DNA from: Enterococcus casseliflavus NBRC 100478
Lineage (GTDB): Bacteria; Bacillota; Bacilli; Lactobacillales; Enterococcaceae
Length of the DNA stretch: 64,000 nt
Assembly: GCF_001544095.1 (NCBI RefSeq)
Contig: NZ_BCPT01000009.1
Location: 1 to 64,000 of the forward strand
Reading direction: 5' to 3'
How positions within the stretch are numbered: position 1 is the stretch's first letter; each line of letters opens with the position of its first letter. Positions 52,080 to 59,876 of this stretch are shown piece by piece. Below the pieces are notes generated by a model. That model searched no databases. It had not been told where the DNA came from and saw only the letters and a list, made by a program, of their open reading frames with translations. A program made the position numbers and the translations under genes.

Positions 52080-52362
52080 AGATTTTATTGCTGATGCATC
52101 ACTTTCGGTAAATTATAATATTGACTATGATTATCTTACGTTTTACAACAAATCGATTGGGGAAATTGACTATATTCAATCTACAGATCATATTTATCTG
52201 ATAGTAGACTTAGATAACTCTTCAATTGTTGGAGCCAAGATCATGGGCTTGATGAATTACTTCTCGTTAGAAGAACTAAATGAATTAGAATATCCCTTTG
52301 TGGCTGACTCTATAAAAAAAATATATCATAGGATAGCAAATACCCCCTACTCAAACGAGTAA
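52060..52362 (+). CDS. DUF2283-like partner (possible antitoxin)
   Basis: 100 residues. Starts inside the nuclease-candidate gene with GGGGGG 6 bases upstream. DYDYLTFYN near 23-31, then HIYLIVDLDNSSIVGAKIMGL near 45-65, is the DUF2283 plan (YDxxxDxLyi ... dxxgxivGiEil). DUF2283 proteins are commonly paired with DUF4258-type nucleases in toxin-antitoxin loci. It ends NTPYSNE, encoded in the terminator stem. Confidence 0.58.
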   Translation: MYKILYKDFIADASLSVNYNIDYDYLTFYNKSIGEIDYIQSTDHIYLIVDLDNSSIVGAKIMGLMNYFSLEELNELEYPFVADSIKKIYHRIANTPYSNE

Positions 52363-52371
52363 GGGGTTTTT
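52342..52371 (+). terminator. Terminator overlapping the end of the DUF2283-like gene
   Basis: ACCCCCTACTC-AAAC-GAGTAAGGGGT then TTTTTG. Differs by few bases from 50964-50993 and encodes the same C-terminal PYSNE. Confidence 0.85.
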
Positions 52372-52373
52372 GT

Positions 52374-52537
52374 TTACCATGAAAGTTTATTCTTGTTCAA
52401 TGCTGTTTGCAATGCTTTTACCATATTAGAAGTCGGGCTGATTAAGCCATCTTGTGTGGTACCCAAAGCTTTTGCATTGCCTTAATTGTATTCTTTCCAC
52501 ACAATCCATCAACTGCACCATTGTAGTAATCTTTTGC
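52374..52537 (-). pseudogene. Relic of a lysin C-terminal peptidoglycan-binding domain
   Basis: Read on minus, one frame gives KDYYNGAVDGLCGKNTIKAM then QKL; after a one- or two-base shift the next frame gives GTTQDGLISPTSNMVKALQT and a stop at 52374. The pattern (DGxxGxxTIKAMQ ... G ... DGxISPxSxMVKALQxxLN) is that of PG_binding repeats at the C-terminus of enterococcal phage and host amidases. A stop precedes the fragment, so no complete gene remains. Same strand as the present amidase, 400 bases downstream of it. Confidence 0.75.
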
Positions 52538-52580
52538 TTAAAAATAACCCACCTTCGGGTAGAGTGGGCACAGAAATGAT

Positions 52581-52890
52581 AAAAAAGATAGCCTTTAAAA
52601 AGGCTATCACTATTTTACAATTTATCTTAGTTTAATTCAAATAAAAATATTATATAATTTTGAGAGACAGATTTATATATTTTTGTCATGAAGTGAATAC
52701 TATAATATGCTGAAAAACATAAAAATTTTTTGGACGATATTCTGAACAATAATATCTATTAAATAAAAATAATGATAAAATAAACAAGAAGAGTATTAGG
52801 CACACTTCCCCAAGCTACCACCGCCTAATTACTCTTCATAAAATATTGCACGCACTTAACAATGTATAGCATAAACTAAATTACTGCAAG
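52581..52890 (-). ncRNA. Candidate structured small RNA
   Basis: Minus strand: -35 TTGCAG (52885-52890), 15-base spacer, extended -10 TGCTATACA (52864-52872); transcript would start near 52857. Near its 5' end a hairpin has arms GAAGAGTATTAGGC (plus, 52789-52802) and GCCTAATTACTCTTC (52824-52838); it ends at a good terminator, GATAGCC...GGCTATC with T run, 52581-52608. No credible protein frame inside. Type I toxin-antitoxin RNA is one possibility, but no Fst-like peptide was found. Confidence 0.45.
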
Positions 52891-52915
52891 TAAAACGAAT
52901 ATTAAATATTTACAA

Positions 52916-52940
52916 GCCCGCCGAAGCGGGCTATTTTTTA
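52916..52940 (+). terminator. Plus-strand terminator facing the amidase gene
   Basis: AGCCCGC-CGAA-GCGGGCT then ATTTTTTA on plus. It overlaps the amidase stop codon and would stop plus-strand transcripts from the accessory genes entering the late operon antisense. Confidence 0.8.
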
Positions 52941-53717
52941 TGCTTCTGTTGCTACTTTGCGGAGATACGCAACTTGAACTGGATCTGTGTGAATCCAAGT
53001 GTCGTATCCTGCTTTTTCCATCATCGCTTGGATTTTTTTCAAATCGCCTTCTGATTTAACGTGAGTAAATTTGTTTCCTGTCAAAAAGTAAACTTTCGGA
53101 TCATTTTGATTTCTAAATAGTAACATGGTTTCCCCTACTTTCTTTGGTTGAATTTGTGGTGGGTTCGCTTGTGTGTTGTTGCTTGTATTGCTGAAAACTG
53201 TGTTCTTGAATCGCTCGAATTCGCTTGGTTTTGCCACCCAAGGAGCTGGACAGTTCTTGCCTGTTACGTCAAAGTGGCGCCAAATCTTCTCTCTCGTAAT
53301 ATGAGGATAATTGACGATCAATTCTTTGACAGCCTTCACAGCATTTTGGAATGTCTTTTCCGTAATGTTTCCATTCTTGTCTAGGCACATTTCAACACCG
53401 ATCGTTGAATAGTTGGCGTTGCCTATCTTAGAATACAGTGGACGATAGCGTGAACCATCTGCATTGTATTTGCTAATTTCGTTGGCGTGATACGCAACTT
53501 CATTCAAGGGAATGATACAGAGTGCTTCAATATCATCTACAAATAGTTGAGCAGAAGCATAGATTCCTTTTAGATTATTAAAATAGTTCTTGTGATTGCG
53601 TGCGGTGCCACCATTGTTGGCGGTGTAGTGCATAACGATACCATCAATACCGTTATTCCTGATACCTGGTCTTGAGTATTCGTTAATATCGATATACTCG
53701 TATTTGATGAAACTCAT
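52938..53717 (-). CDS. Phage endolysin, N-acetylmuramoyl-L-alanine amidase
   Basis: 259 residues from ATG 53717 with AAAGG 9 bases upstream. N-terminal Amidase_2 domain (to about 170): zinc His30 in GIVMHYTANNGG, then AYHANEI, and HFDVTGKNCPAPW with the second zinc His near 147 and the Cys near 155. A linker rich in Asn, Gln and Pro leads to a C-terminal domain of about 65 residues (TMLLFRNQNDPKVYFLTGNKF...GYDTWIHTDPVQVAYLRKVA) with no known wall-binding motif. Releases progeny by cutting peptidoglycan. Confidence 0.93.
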   Translation of the reverse strand: MSFIKYEYIDINEYSRPGIRNNGIDGIVMHYTANNGGTARNHKNYFNNLKGIYASAQLFVDDIEALCIIPLNEVAYHANEISKYNADGSRYRPLYSKIGNANYSTIGVEMCLDKNGNITEKTFQNAVKAVKELIVNYPHITREKIWRHFDVTGKNCPAPWVAKPSEFERFKNTVFSNTSNNTQANPPQIQPKKVGETMLLFRNQNDPKVYFLTGNKFTHVKSEGDLKKIQAMMEKAGYDTWIHTDPVQVAYLRKVATEA

Positions 53718-53733
53718 ATCAATCATCCTTTCT

Positions 53734-53767
53734 AAAAAAAGAAGCAGCCGATCGGCTACTCCTTCTT
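53734..53767 (-). terminator. Hairpin between holin and amidase
   Basis: AAGAAGGAGTAGCCG-ATCGGCTGCTTCTTTTTTT on minus; stem overlaps the holin stop. Likely dampens amidase expression relative to holin, or is read through late. Confidence 0.7.
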
Positions 53768-54001
53768 GTCGGTAAACTCTTGTCCATCACCATAATCTGA
53801 TTTTTGTTCATCTTGATACTGGCTGCTAGCGATATTCAAGAACACACCAGCTAATGTTGCAGCAGCCGTGATCGTTCCAACAATAATTTCTGTCGAGAAG
53901 CCATATAAACCACCTAGAGTTACGATAAACGCCGTGATACCTGGCACCCCAACGGTTAAAACTTTTTTTGCTAAATCATATTGCTTGTTCGTCAATTTCA
54001 T
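53756..54001 (-). CDS. Phage holin
   Basis: 81 residues: short charged N-terminus, two hydrophobic segments (about 15-33 and 39-57: VGVPGITAFIVTLGGLYG, IIVGTITAAATLAGVFLNIA), charged tail. Matches r1t/LC3-type holins of Gram-positive phages in size and pattern. Forms membrane holes that let the amidase out at lysis. Directly before the amidase, one base after the XhlA-like gene. Confidence 0.88.
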   Translation of the reverse strand: MKLTNKQYDLAKKVLTVGVPGITAFIVTLGGLYGFSTEIIVGTITAAATLAGVFLNIASSQYQDEQKSDYGDGQEFTDKKE

Positions 54002-54002
54002 A

Positions 54003-54296
54003 TTATTTCCCTCTTTCTTTCCATAAAGACTTTAATTGTTCCCCATGCTCAATCAATCGATCATTGTGTTTATCCAAGCGCTCATCATGTCGCTTTAATT
54101 CATCATGAATTGCAACACGATCTGATTTACTTGCTTCTAAATCTCTGGTTAATAAATCAAGATTATGAGCGAGTTTGGTCAGATTATCTGCAATCTTTGT
54201 AAAGTTAGACATTACTGGTTTGATTACAAATGCCAGCATTCCCACGATTGTCATGATCCAACCTGCCCAAGTTGCTAACTCCCCTACGTTTAACAT
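54003..54296 (-). CDS. XhlA-like holin accessory protein
   Basis: 97 residues from ATG 54296 (an open frame to 54314 adds six codons). One N-terminal membrane segment (LATWAGWIMTIVGMLAFVI near 6-24) followed by a long heptad-patterned coiled coil (about 30-95: LTKLAHNLDLLTRDLEASKSD). Gene order XhlA-like, holin, amidase fits the Bacillus xhlA-xhlB-xlyA type; XhlA helps holin function there. Confidence 0.75.
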   Translation of the reverse strand: MLNVGELATWAGWIMTIVGMLAFVIKPVMSNFTKIADNLTKLAHNLDLLTRDLEASKSDRVAIHDELKRHDERLDKHNDRLIEHGEQLKSLWKERGK

Positions 54297-54319
54297 ATGC
54301 CACCTACTTTCCAATAAAA

Positions 54320-54350
54320 TAAAAGAGCAACCTTATTCTGGCTGCTCTTG
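54320..54350 (-). terminator. Hairpin between the small tail gene and the XhlA-like gene
   Basis: GAGCAGCC...GGTTGCTC then TTTTATTTT on minus; overlaps the end of the 54333-54533 gene. Confidence 0.65.
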
Positions 54351-54533
54351 TTCTATCATTTGTAACATTTTTGTTTTGACTGCTTCATTTACGAAGCTGA
54401 GATCTAAATCCTCTTTCCCTAACGTCACTTCAGACTGAAAAGACATGTCTTTCTTCTTGCTCGACACTGAAACCGAATAACCAGAAACACTGCCCGCATT
54501 GTCGTAAATAAACGAGATTGATGAAATAACCAT
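54333..54533 (-). CDS. Small phage protein, unknown
   Basis: 66 residues, soluble, mixed beta then helical tail: VISSISFIYDNAGSVSGYSVSVS, MSFQSEVTLGKEDLDLSF, then acidic end. Position between the fibre gene and the lysis genes is where phages of lactobacillales carry small tail-associated proteins. Function unknown. Confidence 0.65.
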   Translation of the reverse strand: MVISSISFIYDNAGSVSGYSVSVSSKKKDMSFQSEVTLGKEDLDLSFVNEAVKTKMLQMIEQEQPE

Positions 54534-54548
54534 CTGTTTCCCTCCTTC

Positions 54549-56840
54549 CTAGATATATACCTCACCTACTGCTGTGATCCGACTGTTTCCGCTGTTATTC
54601 GATAGCTTATACAAACGACCGTTTTCAACTTGGAATTTTTCAGTCGCATTCCCTTCAATCCAGACTGGAACGGTAAACATTTGTGGAAACCCTTCTCTTA
54701 CCTTGTCTGGAAGAATGGCAACAGCGTTGCTGGTGCTTGCGCCATTGGCTGAACCATTCCAAACAAATTGATCAAATCGAATTAGAATCCTGTTCATGTA
54801 ACGTTTTAAATAGATATCACCAGCAGTCCCTTTCAATCTGGTCACTTTAAGCCATCCAGTATCATAGAGCATTTCAGCAGACAAAGATCCAGCAAACCCT
54901 GCCTCTCGATTGTTCAATTGAATCAAATCAAAAGTCATGGAAGCTGATGCGATAAGTTTTGTTTGGTCTCCAATTGAATTTCCTTCATATCTGGACATAT
55001 GGATAAATTGATCACTGATCACTTGTTCGTATGATTGAATGATTACACCAGATGAATTACGAATGACTCCAGCATTTCTGGTTTCTGCGTCTTTGATGGT
55101 TAGTTCACCAATTTTTATTGTTCCATCATCGTATCTCCGTGTGTAGGGATTTGAAAACTCTGAACCAACAATCAGCGCACCTTCCACACGTTTAAACACG
55201 CCATTTTCAATTTGCACATTACTTGCAATCAAGTTATCAATTGAAATCCCCCAATGTATCCATTTTGTGCCGTCCCATTTGTACACTGTACTTGTTGTGT
55301 CATTTGGATCTTGCCACAAGTCTTCTTTTGCTGGATTAGTTGGTGCTGTGGCAGAAATGATGATCGCATCTTTCCCTTGTTGAGCGACAAGATAGAAATA
55401 AGCACTGTAGGTATTATCCGTATATTTGAACCTTGTTCTTGTCCACATATACCAGCCCGCTTTAGGTGTGGGTCTTGTCCCTGACCATCCAGACGTTGGC
55501 GGAGTTGTTCCATCTTGAGAAATAGCATAGCTGATTTCTTCGACAGAAACCCCTTTACCAGTATCTCCTGTATCACCTTTATCGCCTTTATCCCCTGTGT
55601 TTCCCTTGTCTCCTTTGTCACCTTTTCCACCTTGAAAAGAAATCGAATAGGCAAACTGCTTCGTGAATGTTTTACCATCTGCTGTGATTGTGATCGGCAC
55701 AGTTCCGCTCTTCGATACTAGTGCAGTTGTAGCTGATAATGTGATTATTGATCCACTCACACTAGAGGAGAGTCCTGTCGGCTTAGTTCCTACAGTAATG
55801 CTACTAGGCGTAATTTTATTGATGCCTTTATATACGATCACTTCTGTTGTTGTTGATCCAGCTAATGCTGAAGTTGTTGATCCCGCAAATGTGTAGGATT
55901 CGTTTGTAAGGAAAATAGTATAAGCATCTGCACCAGGGGTCCCTTCTACACCGTCTTTGATTCTAGAAATGGTAAATACATCGCTCACAGTCGCATCTGC
56001 CGCCTTGATGGTGAATGTATCAAATGTCGCAGTAACTGGATTAATCGTAACCGTATTACCTGATCGAGTAACACCAGTCGGCACAGCTGAACCAAAATTA
56101 CCACCGTTTAGACTATACGTCCAAGTTGAAATCGTGGTGTTTACCGCTGTGCCTGTGACTTGGAAACTAGATGACGGTGTAACTGTTCCTGTTTTTGATA
56201 CTGTAATTGCCTGCGTCGCACCAGATAACGAAACCAATGGCGCTGACTCTCCATCTTTTCCATCTCCCCCACCTTGGCCAAGTATCCTCTGCCACGTATA
56301 TGCTGCTGGGTCAGTGCTTGCTGTAGGTTGGTCGTCGACGTAGGTTCCGGCAAATTTGTAATTTACTACTGCGGTGGCATTACGGAACTCAAAGTTCACG
56401 CCGACCGTATAAAGATAAAAACTCAAGGCTCCCGATTTTTGAGGGTTATGCGTAAATGTTTGCCATTCCGTGGTCACTTTATTATTTTCAGATATGTCTG
56501 TCCATGGACCAAAAGTAAAAAATCCCTCTTTGTCACCTCTTGCCTCTACGCTTATGGTTTGCGGTAGTTCTTTCAGATTGGCGGTACCACCTAGATAGAA
56601 TCTTTTACCCCAAACCGTTGTCGAGGCTTGTAAGATGTCGTTATCCCAACTTGATATAGTTACCTCTGAATCTCTAATAAAGTTCCCTATAACTCGACTG
56701 GACCACTTTGTGAAGTCGCCCCCGTCGGTACTGAAATTATTTTTACCTAACGCGTCCATTGCGTATGCCCAATGCGTATATGACGGTTTACCATCGTCTA
56801 CATTCGTTATAGTGATTTCGCCACGTGAAACTGTAGCCAT
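54549..56840 (-). CDS. Phage tail fibre/baseplate protein with collagen-like stretch
   Basis: 763 residues. N-terminal module of about 180 residues, then Ig-like/Big-type repeats (GATQAITVSKTGTVTPSSSFQVTGT, ISRIKDGVEGTPGADAY), a short collagen-like run of Gly-x-Lys/Thr triplets near 403-430, and a C-terminal half that resembles tail-fibre or receptor-binding domains. Collagen-like trimer linkers are common in phage receptor-binding proteins. Starts straight after the stop of the 50-residue gene. Likely carries the host-recognition end of the tail; the exact receptor is unknown. Confidence 0.85.
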   Translation of the reverse strand: MATVSRGEITITNVDDGKPSYTHWAYAMDALGKNNFSTDGGDFTKWSSRVIGNFIRDSEVTISSWDNDILQASTTVWGKRFYLGGTANLKELPQTISVEARGDKEGFFTFGPWTDISENNKVTTEWQTFTHNPQKSGALSFYLYTVGVNFEFRNATAVVNYKFAGTYVDDQPTASTDPAAYTWQRILGQGGGDGKDGESAPLVSLSGATQAITVSKTGTVTPSSSFQVTGTAVNTTISTWTYSLNGGNFGSAVPTGVTRSGNTVTINPVTATFDTFTIKAADATVSDVFTISRIKDGVEGTPGADAYTIFLTNESYTFAGSTTSALAGSTTTEVIVYKGINKITPSSITVGTKPTGLSSSVSGSIITLSATTALVSKSGTVPITITADGKTFTKQFAYSISFQGGKGDKGDKGNTGDKGDKGDTGDTGKGVSVEEISYAISQDGTTPPTSGWSGTRPTPKAGWYMWTRTRFKYTDNTYSAYFYLVAQQGKDAIIISATAPTNPAKEDLWQDPNDTTSTVYKWDGTKWIHWGISIDNLIASNVQIENGVFKRVEGALIVGSEFSNPYTRRYDDGTIKIGELTIKDAETRNAGVIRNSSGVIIQSYEQVISDQFIHMSRYEGNSIGDQTKLIASASMTFDLIQLNNREAGFAGSLSAEMLYDTGWLKVTRLKGTAGDIYLKRYMNRILIRFDQFVWNGSANGASTSNAVAILPDKVREGFPQMFTVPVWIEGNATEKFQVENGRLYKLSNNSGNSRITAVGEVYI

Positions 56841-56993
56841 CTAATCACCCTCTTCTTTAATTTCCTCGAAGGATTCGATATACGTATCCATGCCATACTT
56901 AGTCCACAAATATTCAATTGGATTTCCATCTGTACTAAATTCAACTTTTGTCCGTTCAGTGTTCAAAATGATATAAGCAGTGTAGTTCGTCAT
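56841..56993 (-). CDS. Small phage protein between fibre genes
   Basis: 50 residues, shorter than the usual ORF cut-off: MTNYTAYIILNTERTKVEF, then STDGNPIEYLWTKYGMDTYI and an acidic end. Its ATG overlaps the stop of the upstream gene (ATGA) and its TAG directly precedes the downstream ATG, so it fits exactly into the tail operon. Small genes at this place are common in enterococcal phages. Function unknown. Confidence 0.8.
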   Translation of the reverse strand: MTNYTAYIILNTERTKVEFSTDGNPIEYLWTKYGMDTYIESFEEIKEEGD

Positions 56994-58105
56994 TTGTTTT
57001 CTACCTCCACTTTAAACGTTGTTGTATTGTCTACATCAGCACTTCCAACTGACAACGATTTTCCAGTTTTATATGGATTGCTCGTGCCGCCGAAGTTTGG
57101 CACCATTGCGTTGTTCTGCCATTTAGACCATTTATAGGTATAACCTGTACCGCCCGAATCGATTTCATCCCCATTTTGATACAATCGTGCTGTCAAAGTG
57201 GTAGAACCTATGCCATTCTTTAGAATATTCCCACCGGTGGATTCGATAATCACCATAATCGGGTCATCCATATCCATCAAAGTTGCATACTGCTTCATTT
57301 TAGTTCCAGAAGTTCCCCCAGCATTATCTGTGACGACACACAAGAATGTTTGCCCATTTGTCACCGCATCTGGATAGACCGTTAGAACTCCTTGAGTTGT
57401 GACTGCAACATCAAATCCCGAACTTGCTACAGCACCCGATGTTCCGGTTGTCGCTGTAATTTTTCGCCAACCAACTCCAGCATCAGAATCTTGAGATGTT
57501 GTAACGCTTGAATCTGCCGCGAACCATTTATATTTTCGAGATCCACTACTTAAATCACCATCTTTATAAACATCAGCTGTCAGCTTCAAACTCGCAGGCA
57601 TATTGTTCCGAAAGTAATCCCCATTAGGCGCACTCAAAACCGCTACCACTGCAGCTTTAGCTAACTGAATAAGATTGATATCGATCGTCGCTTGGAAAGT
57701 AATTGGCAGCGAAGTATCTGGGTCTGTGTATGTTCCTTCGACTGTCCAACGTACAGCATTATTTGTTGTTGGAACGTTTACTTTTGTTGTTAACACACTG
57801 TTTGATGTGCCGCTCTTATACTCACTATCAGTATTTGTTGTAGAAGTTATTTCGGTAGTTGTTGCTCCTACTGTCTTTTTCCATTTAACGCCTGATACAG
57901 CAGAACCAATCAAGCTTCCTGTGCTTCCTGCTTTTGTTAAGTTAAGCGTTAAAACTTGTGCAGATGATCCGAAATTGGGTGAATATGCGTTAGTCGTATT
58001 ATTGTATGTCTGAGTTGTTGTTTGACTTGCTGAGATCCACGCATTTAGTGCAGGCGCATCATATAAATCAATAATTGTAATTTGACCACTTGAAATTGTT
58101 GCCAT
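56990..58105 (-). CDS. Phage tail protein with Ig-like modules
   Basis: 371 residues from ATG 58105 with AGGAG 8 bases upstream (the frame opens at 58177). Starts with an N-terminal module MATISSGQITIIDLYDAPAL, the same type as MATVSRGEITITNVDDGKP in the next fibre gene. Then two modules of about 90-110 residues with the pattern GxxFxNxxxxSLxLTAxxYxDG...FKWxx...V...F.CVV, also present in the Tal protein. Likely an accessory tail/baseplate protein. Confidence 0.78.
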   Translation of the reverse strand: MATISSGQITIIDLYDAPALNAWISASQTTTQTYNNTTNAYSPNFGSSAQVLTLNLTKAGSTGSLIGSAVSGVKWKKTVGATTTEITSTTNTDSEYKSGTSNSVLTTKVNVPTTNNAVRWTVEGTYTDPDTSLPITFQATIDINLIQLAKAAVVAVLSAPNGDYFRNNMPASLKLTADVYKDGDLSSGSRKYKWFAADSSVTTSQDSDAGVGWRKITATTGTSGAVASSGFDVAVTTQGVLTVYPDAVTNGQTFLCVVTDNAGGTSGTKMKQYATLMDMDDPIMVIIESTGGNILKNGIGSTTLTARLYQNGDEIDSGGTGYTYKWSKWQNNAMVPNFGGTSNPYKTGKSLSVGSADVDNTTTFKVEVENK

Positions 58106-58118
58106 TATTTCATCTCCT

Positions 58119-59876
58119 TTATATTTCGACGATATCACAGCTAAAGGTTGCGCGCTTATTGACATCGTCTGTTCCAATCGTTACGCTTTTTACACCACCA
58201 GCGTGTAGTGCATTCCATGCTTCGTCTGGTGTTCCATCGCCATTTGTTTTTTTCCATTTAAATTGATTCGCATCTAATAAATCAGTAACGTCCTCATCAC
58301 CTTGAAAAACAACTGCTTGAATGGCAGTTGACACCACCCCATTTTTAAAAAGAAGACCGTTGGAAGATATGAGGACAACGTTATATGGACTCTTTCCTGG
58401 TTCCCCTTTCTTACCATCATCAATATTGGTAGCTGTCACCTCAGCGCCACCACGCACATTCCCCGAATCGTCTGCTACTTCAAAACGAAAGACTGCTTTT
58501 TCTTCGATATCTGCAGCATTGATCGTCACTGTCTTGGTATTTGAAAACAAAGTGCCATCTTTATACCATTTCAGACTAAAGGTATCTGTTACATCCTTGA
58601 TACCATCTCTAACACGAGCAGTTAATGTGGTACTGCCGAATCCATTTTTGAAAGTAACTCCATCACTAGTAATGATTTCATACGTAAAGACTTTATTTGC
58701 TTCTATCAATGCTTGAACACGGGCAAGTAATGAGGAATCTATTTCTGAGGTTTTTTCAACAAAGTTGGAAAAGGTTGTTTTGTCACTTGAAAAATCCCCC
58801 AACACCAAAGACTCAGTTTGTTCGTATACCCTCGCCTCAAGATAAAGCGGTGGACTATAGTAAACTGAATCTTCCAGTGAGAAGGTATCCCCCGGATCAC
58901 TATCAAAATGCCCCTCTGTTTCATAATCAACATACACGCTGCTATTTTTTTTAAGCTCTGAGAGCAGATAGCCTTTTAACGCTTCTACAGTGGTATATTC
59001 AGTCTCGCCTTTTTTCTCGACTAGATAGCCATCATTGCCCGGATTATTTTTTGATGGAAAAGCATCCCTTGCTTGAGGAGCCCAAATCACATCTTGACCT
59101 TTTTTGCTAAAGTAAAGCACATTTCCGTTTGCATCAAGTTCTTCAAATTCTATATCATTGATACTAATTCCATCTTTACCGGTTCCTCGAATAGCGGAAT
59201 AGAAATTTTCAAGGGACGCACTACGATTGATCACTTTTAAATCCTTACCAACTCTAAGAGTAGTAGCAGTTTTATCTTGACCAATCCCTTGATTACTCTC
59301 GTCATGCTTTTTGTAAATATTAATGATTTGTTGCTTCAAAGAATAATCGTCATTCAGAATAGTTTCAAATGAAATCTCTGCATCAAATTTATTTGCTAAC
59401 GAATAGAGACGACCGAGTTTCGATTGATCCCCATCCCAATCAAGCTTGAGTTTCTTGTCTGCAATCTCATTGATACCGATCGTTAATGTTTGTTCAAAAT
59501 CAATACTCTTCAGATATTCCACAAAAGCCATAGCAGTATTTGCAGCATAAAAACCAACTTTTTCTTTGTTCAGCTCAAGCGATAAAGAAAAAGCCATCAA
59601 CTCTCGCTGATGACTAACATCTTTTGCTGTAATAATATTGAGCCAATAGTCTTTTCCTTTGTAGACAAAAGCTAATTTTGACCCTTCTCGAATGACGTTG
59701 GCTCGATCGTGTTTTTTATTAAACCGCATTTGTAAGACAGTCGAGTCCCCTTCAAAGAAACGGGTTAGATCCGCCTGGTCGAAGTGAATCGCATTAGGTG
59801 CGGAATTATCCATAAACGCCAAGGTTTGAGAATCCTGCGCATCTCGAACAGCAATCCGTACATTTTCAGTTGTCAC
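58119..59876 (-). CDS. Phage tail-associated protein (Tal / minor structural protein)
   Basis: 585 residues. The N-terminal 330 residues follow the Prophage_tail type 'phage minor structural protein' (FFEGDSTVLQMRFNKKHDRANVI, KDVSHQRELMAFSLSLELNKE, VYVDYETEGHFDSDPGDTF), the gp27-like hub ring. No lysozyme, CHAP or M23 domain follows; instead two tandem Ig-like modules end the protein (from about 400: FKNGFGSTTLTARVRDG and FKNGVVSTAIQAVVFQG). Overlaps Dit by 4 bases. Confidence 0.85.
   Translation of the reverse strand: MTTENVRIAVRDAQDSQTLAFMDNSAPNAIHFDQADLTRFFEGDSTVLQMRFNKKHDRANVIREGSKLAFVYKGKDYWLNIITAKDVSHQRELMAFSLSLELNKEKVGFYAANTAMAFVEYLKSIDFEQTLTIGINEIADKKLKLDWDGDQSKLGRLYSLANKFDAEISFETILNDDYSLKQQIINIYKKHDESNQGIGQDKTATTLRVGKDLKVINRSASLENFYSAIRGTGKDGISINDIEFEELDANGNVLYFSKKGQDVIWAPQARDAFPSKNNPGNDGYLVEKKGETEYTTVEALKGYLLSELKKNSSVYVDYETEGHFDSDPGDTFSLEDSVYYSPPLYLEARVYEQTESLVLGDFSSDKTTFSNFVEKTSEIDSSLLARVQALIEANKVFTYEIITSDGVTFKNGFGSTTLTARVRDGIKDVTDTFSLKWYKDGTLFSNTKTVTINAADIEEKAVFRFEVADDSGNVRGGAEVTATNIDDGKKGEPGKSPYNVVLISSNGLLFKNGVVSTAIQAVVFQGDEDVTDLLDANQFKWKKTNGDGTPDEAWNALHAGGVKSVTIGTDDVNKRATFSCDIVEI

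Noticed and set aside
52708-52746. Twelve-codon plus-strand frame MLKNIKIFWTIF, considered as a type I (Fst-like) toxin
   Set aside because: No ribosome binding site, too short, and lacks the Fst motif pattern.
55515-56343. Plus-strand frames inside the tail fibre gene
   Set aside because: Arise from the Thr/Val-rich repeats of the fibre read backwards; no start signals.
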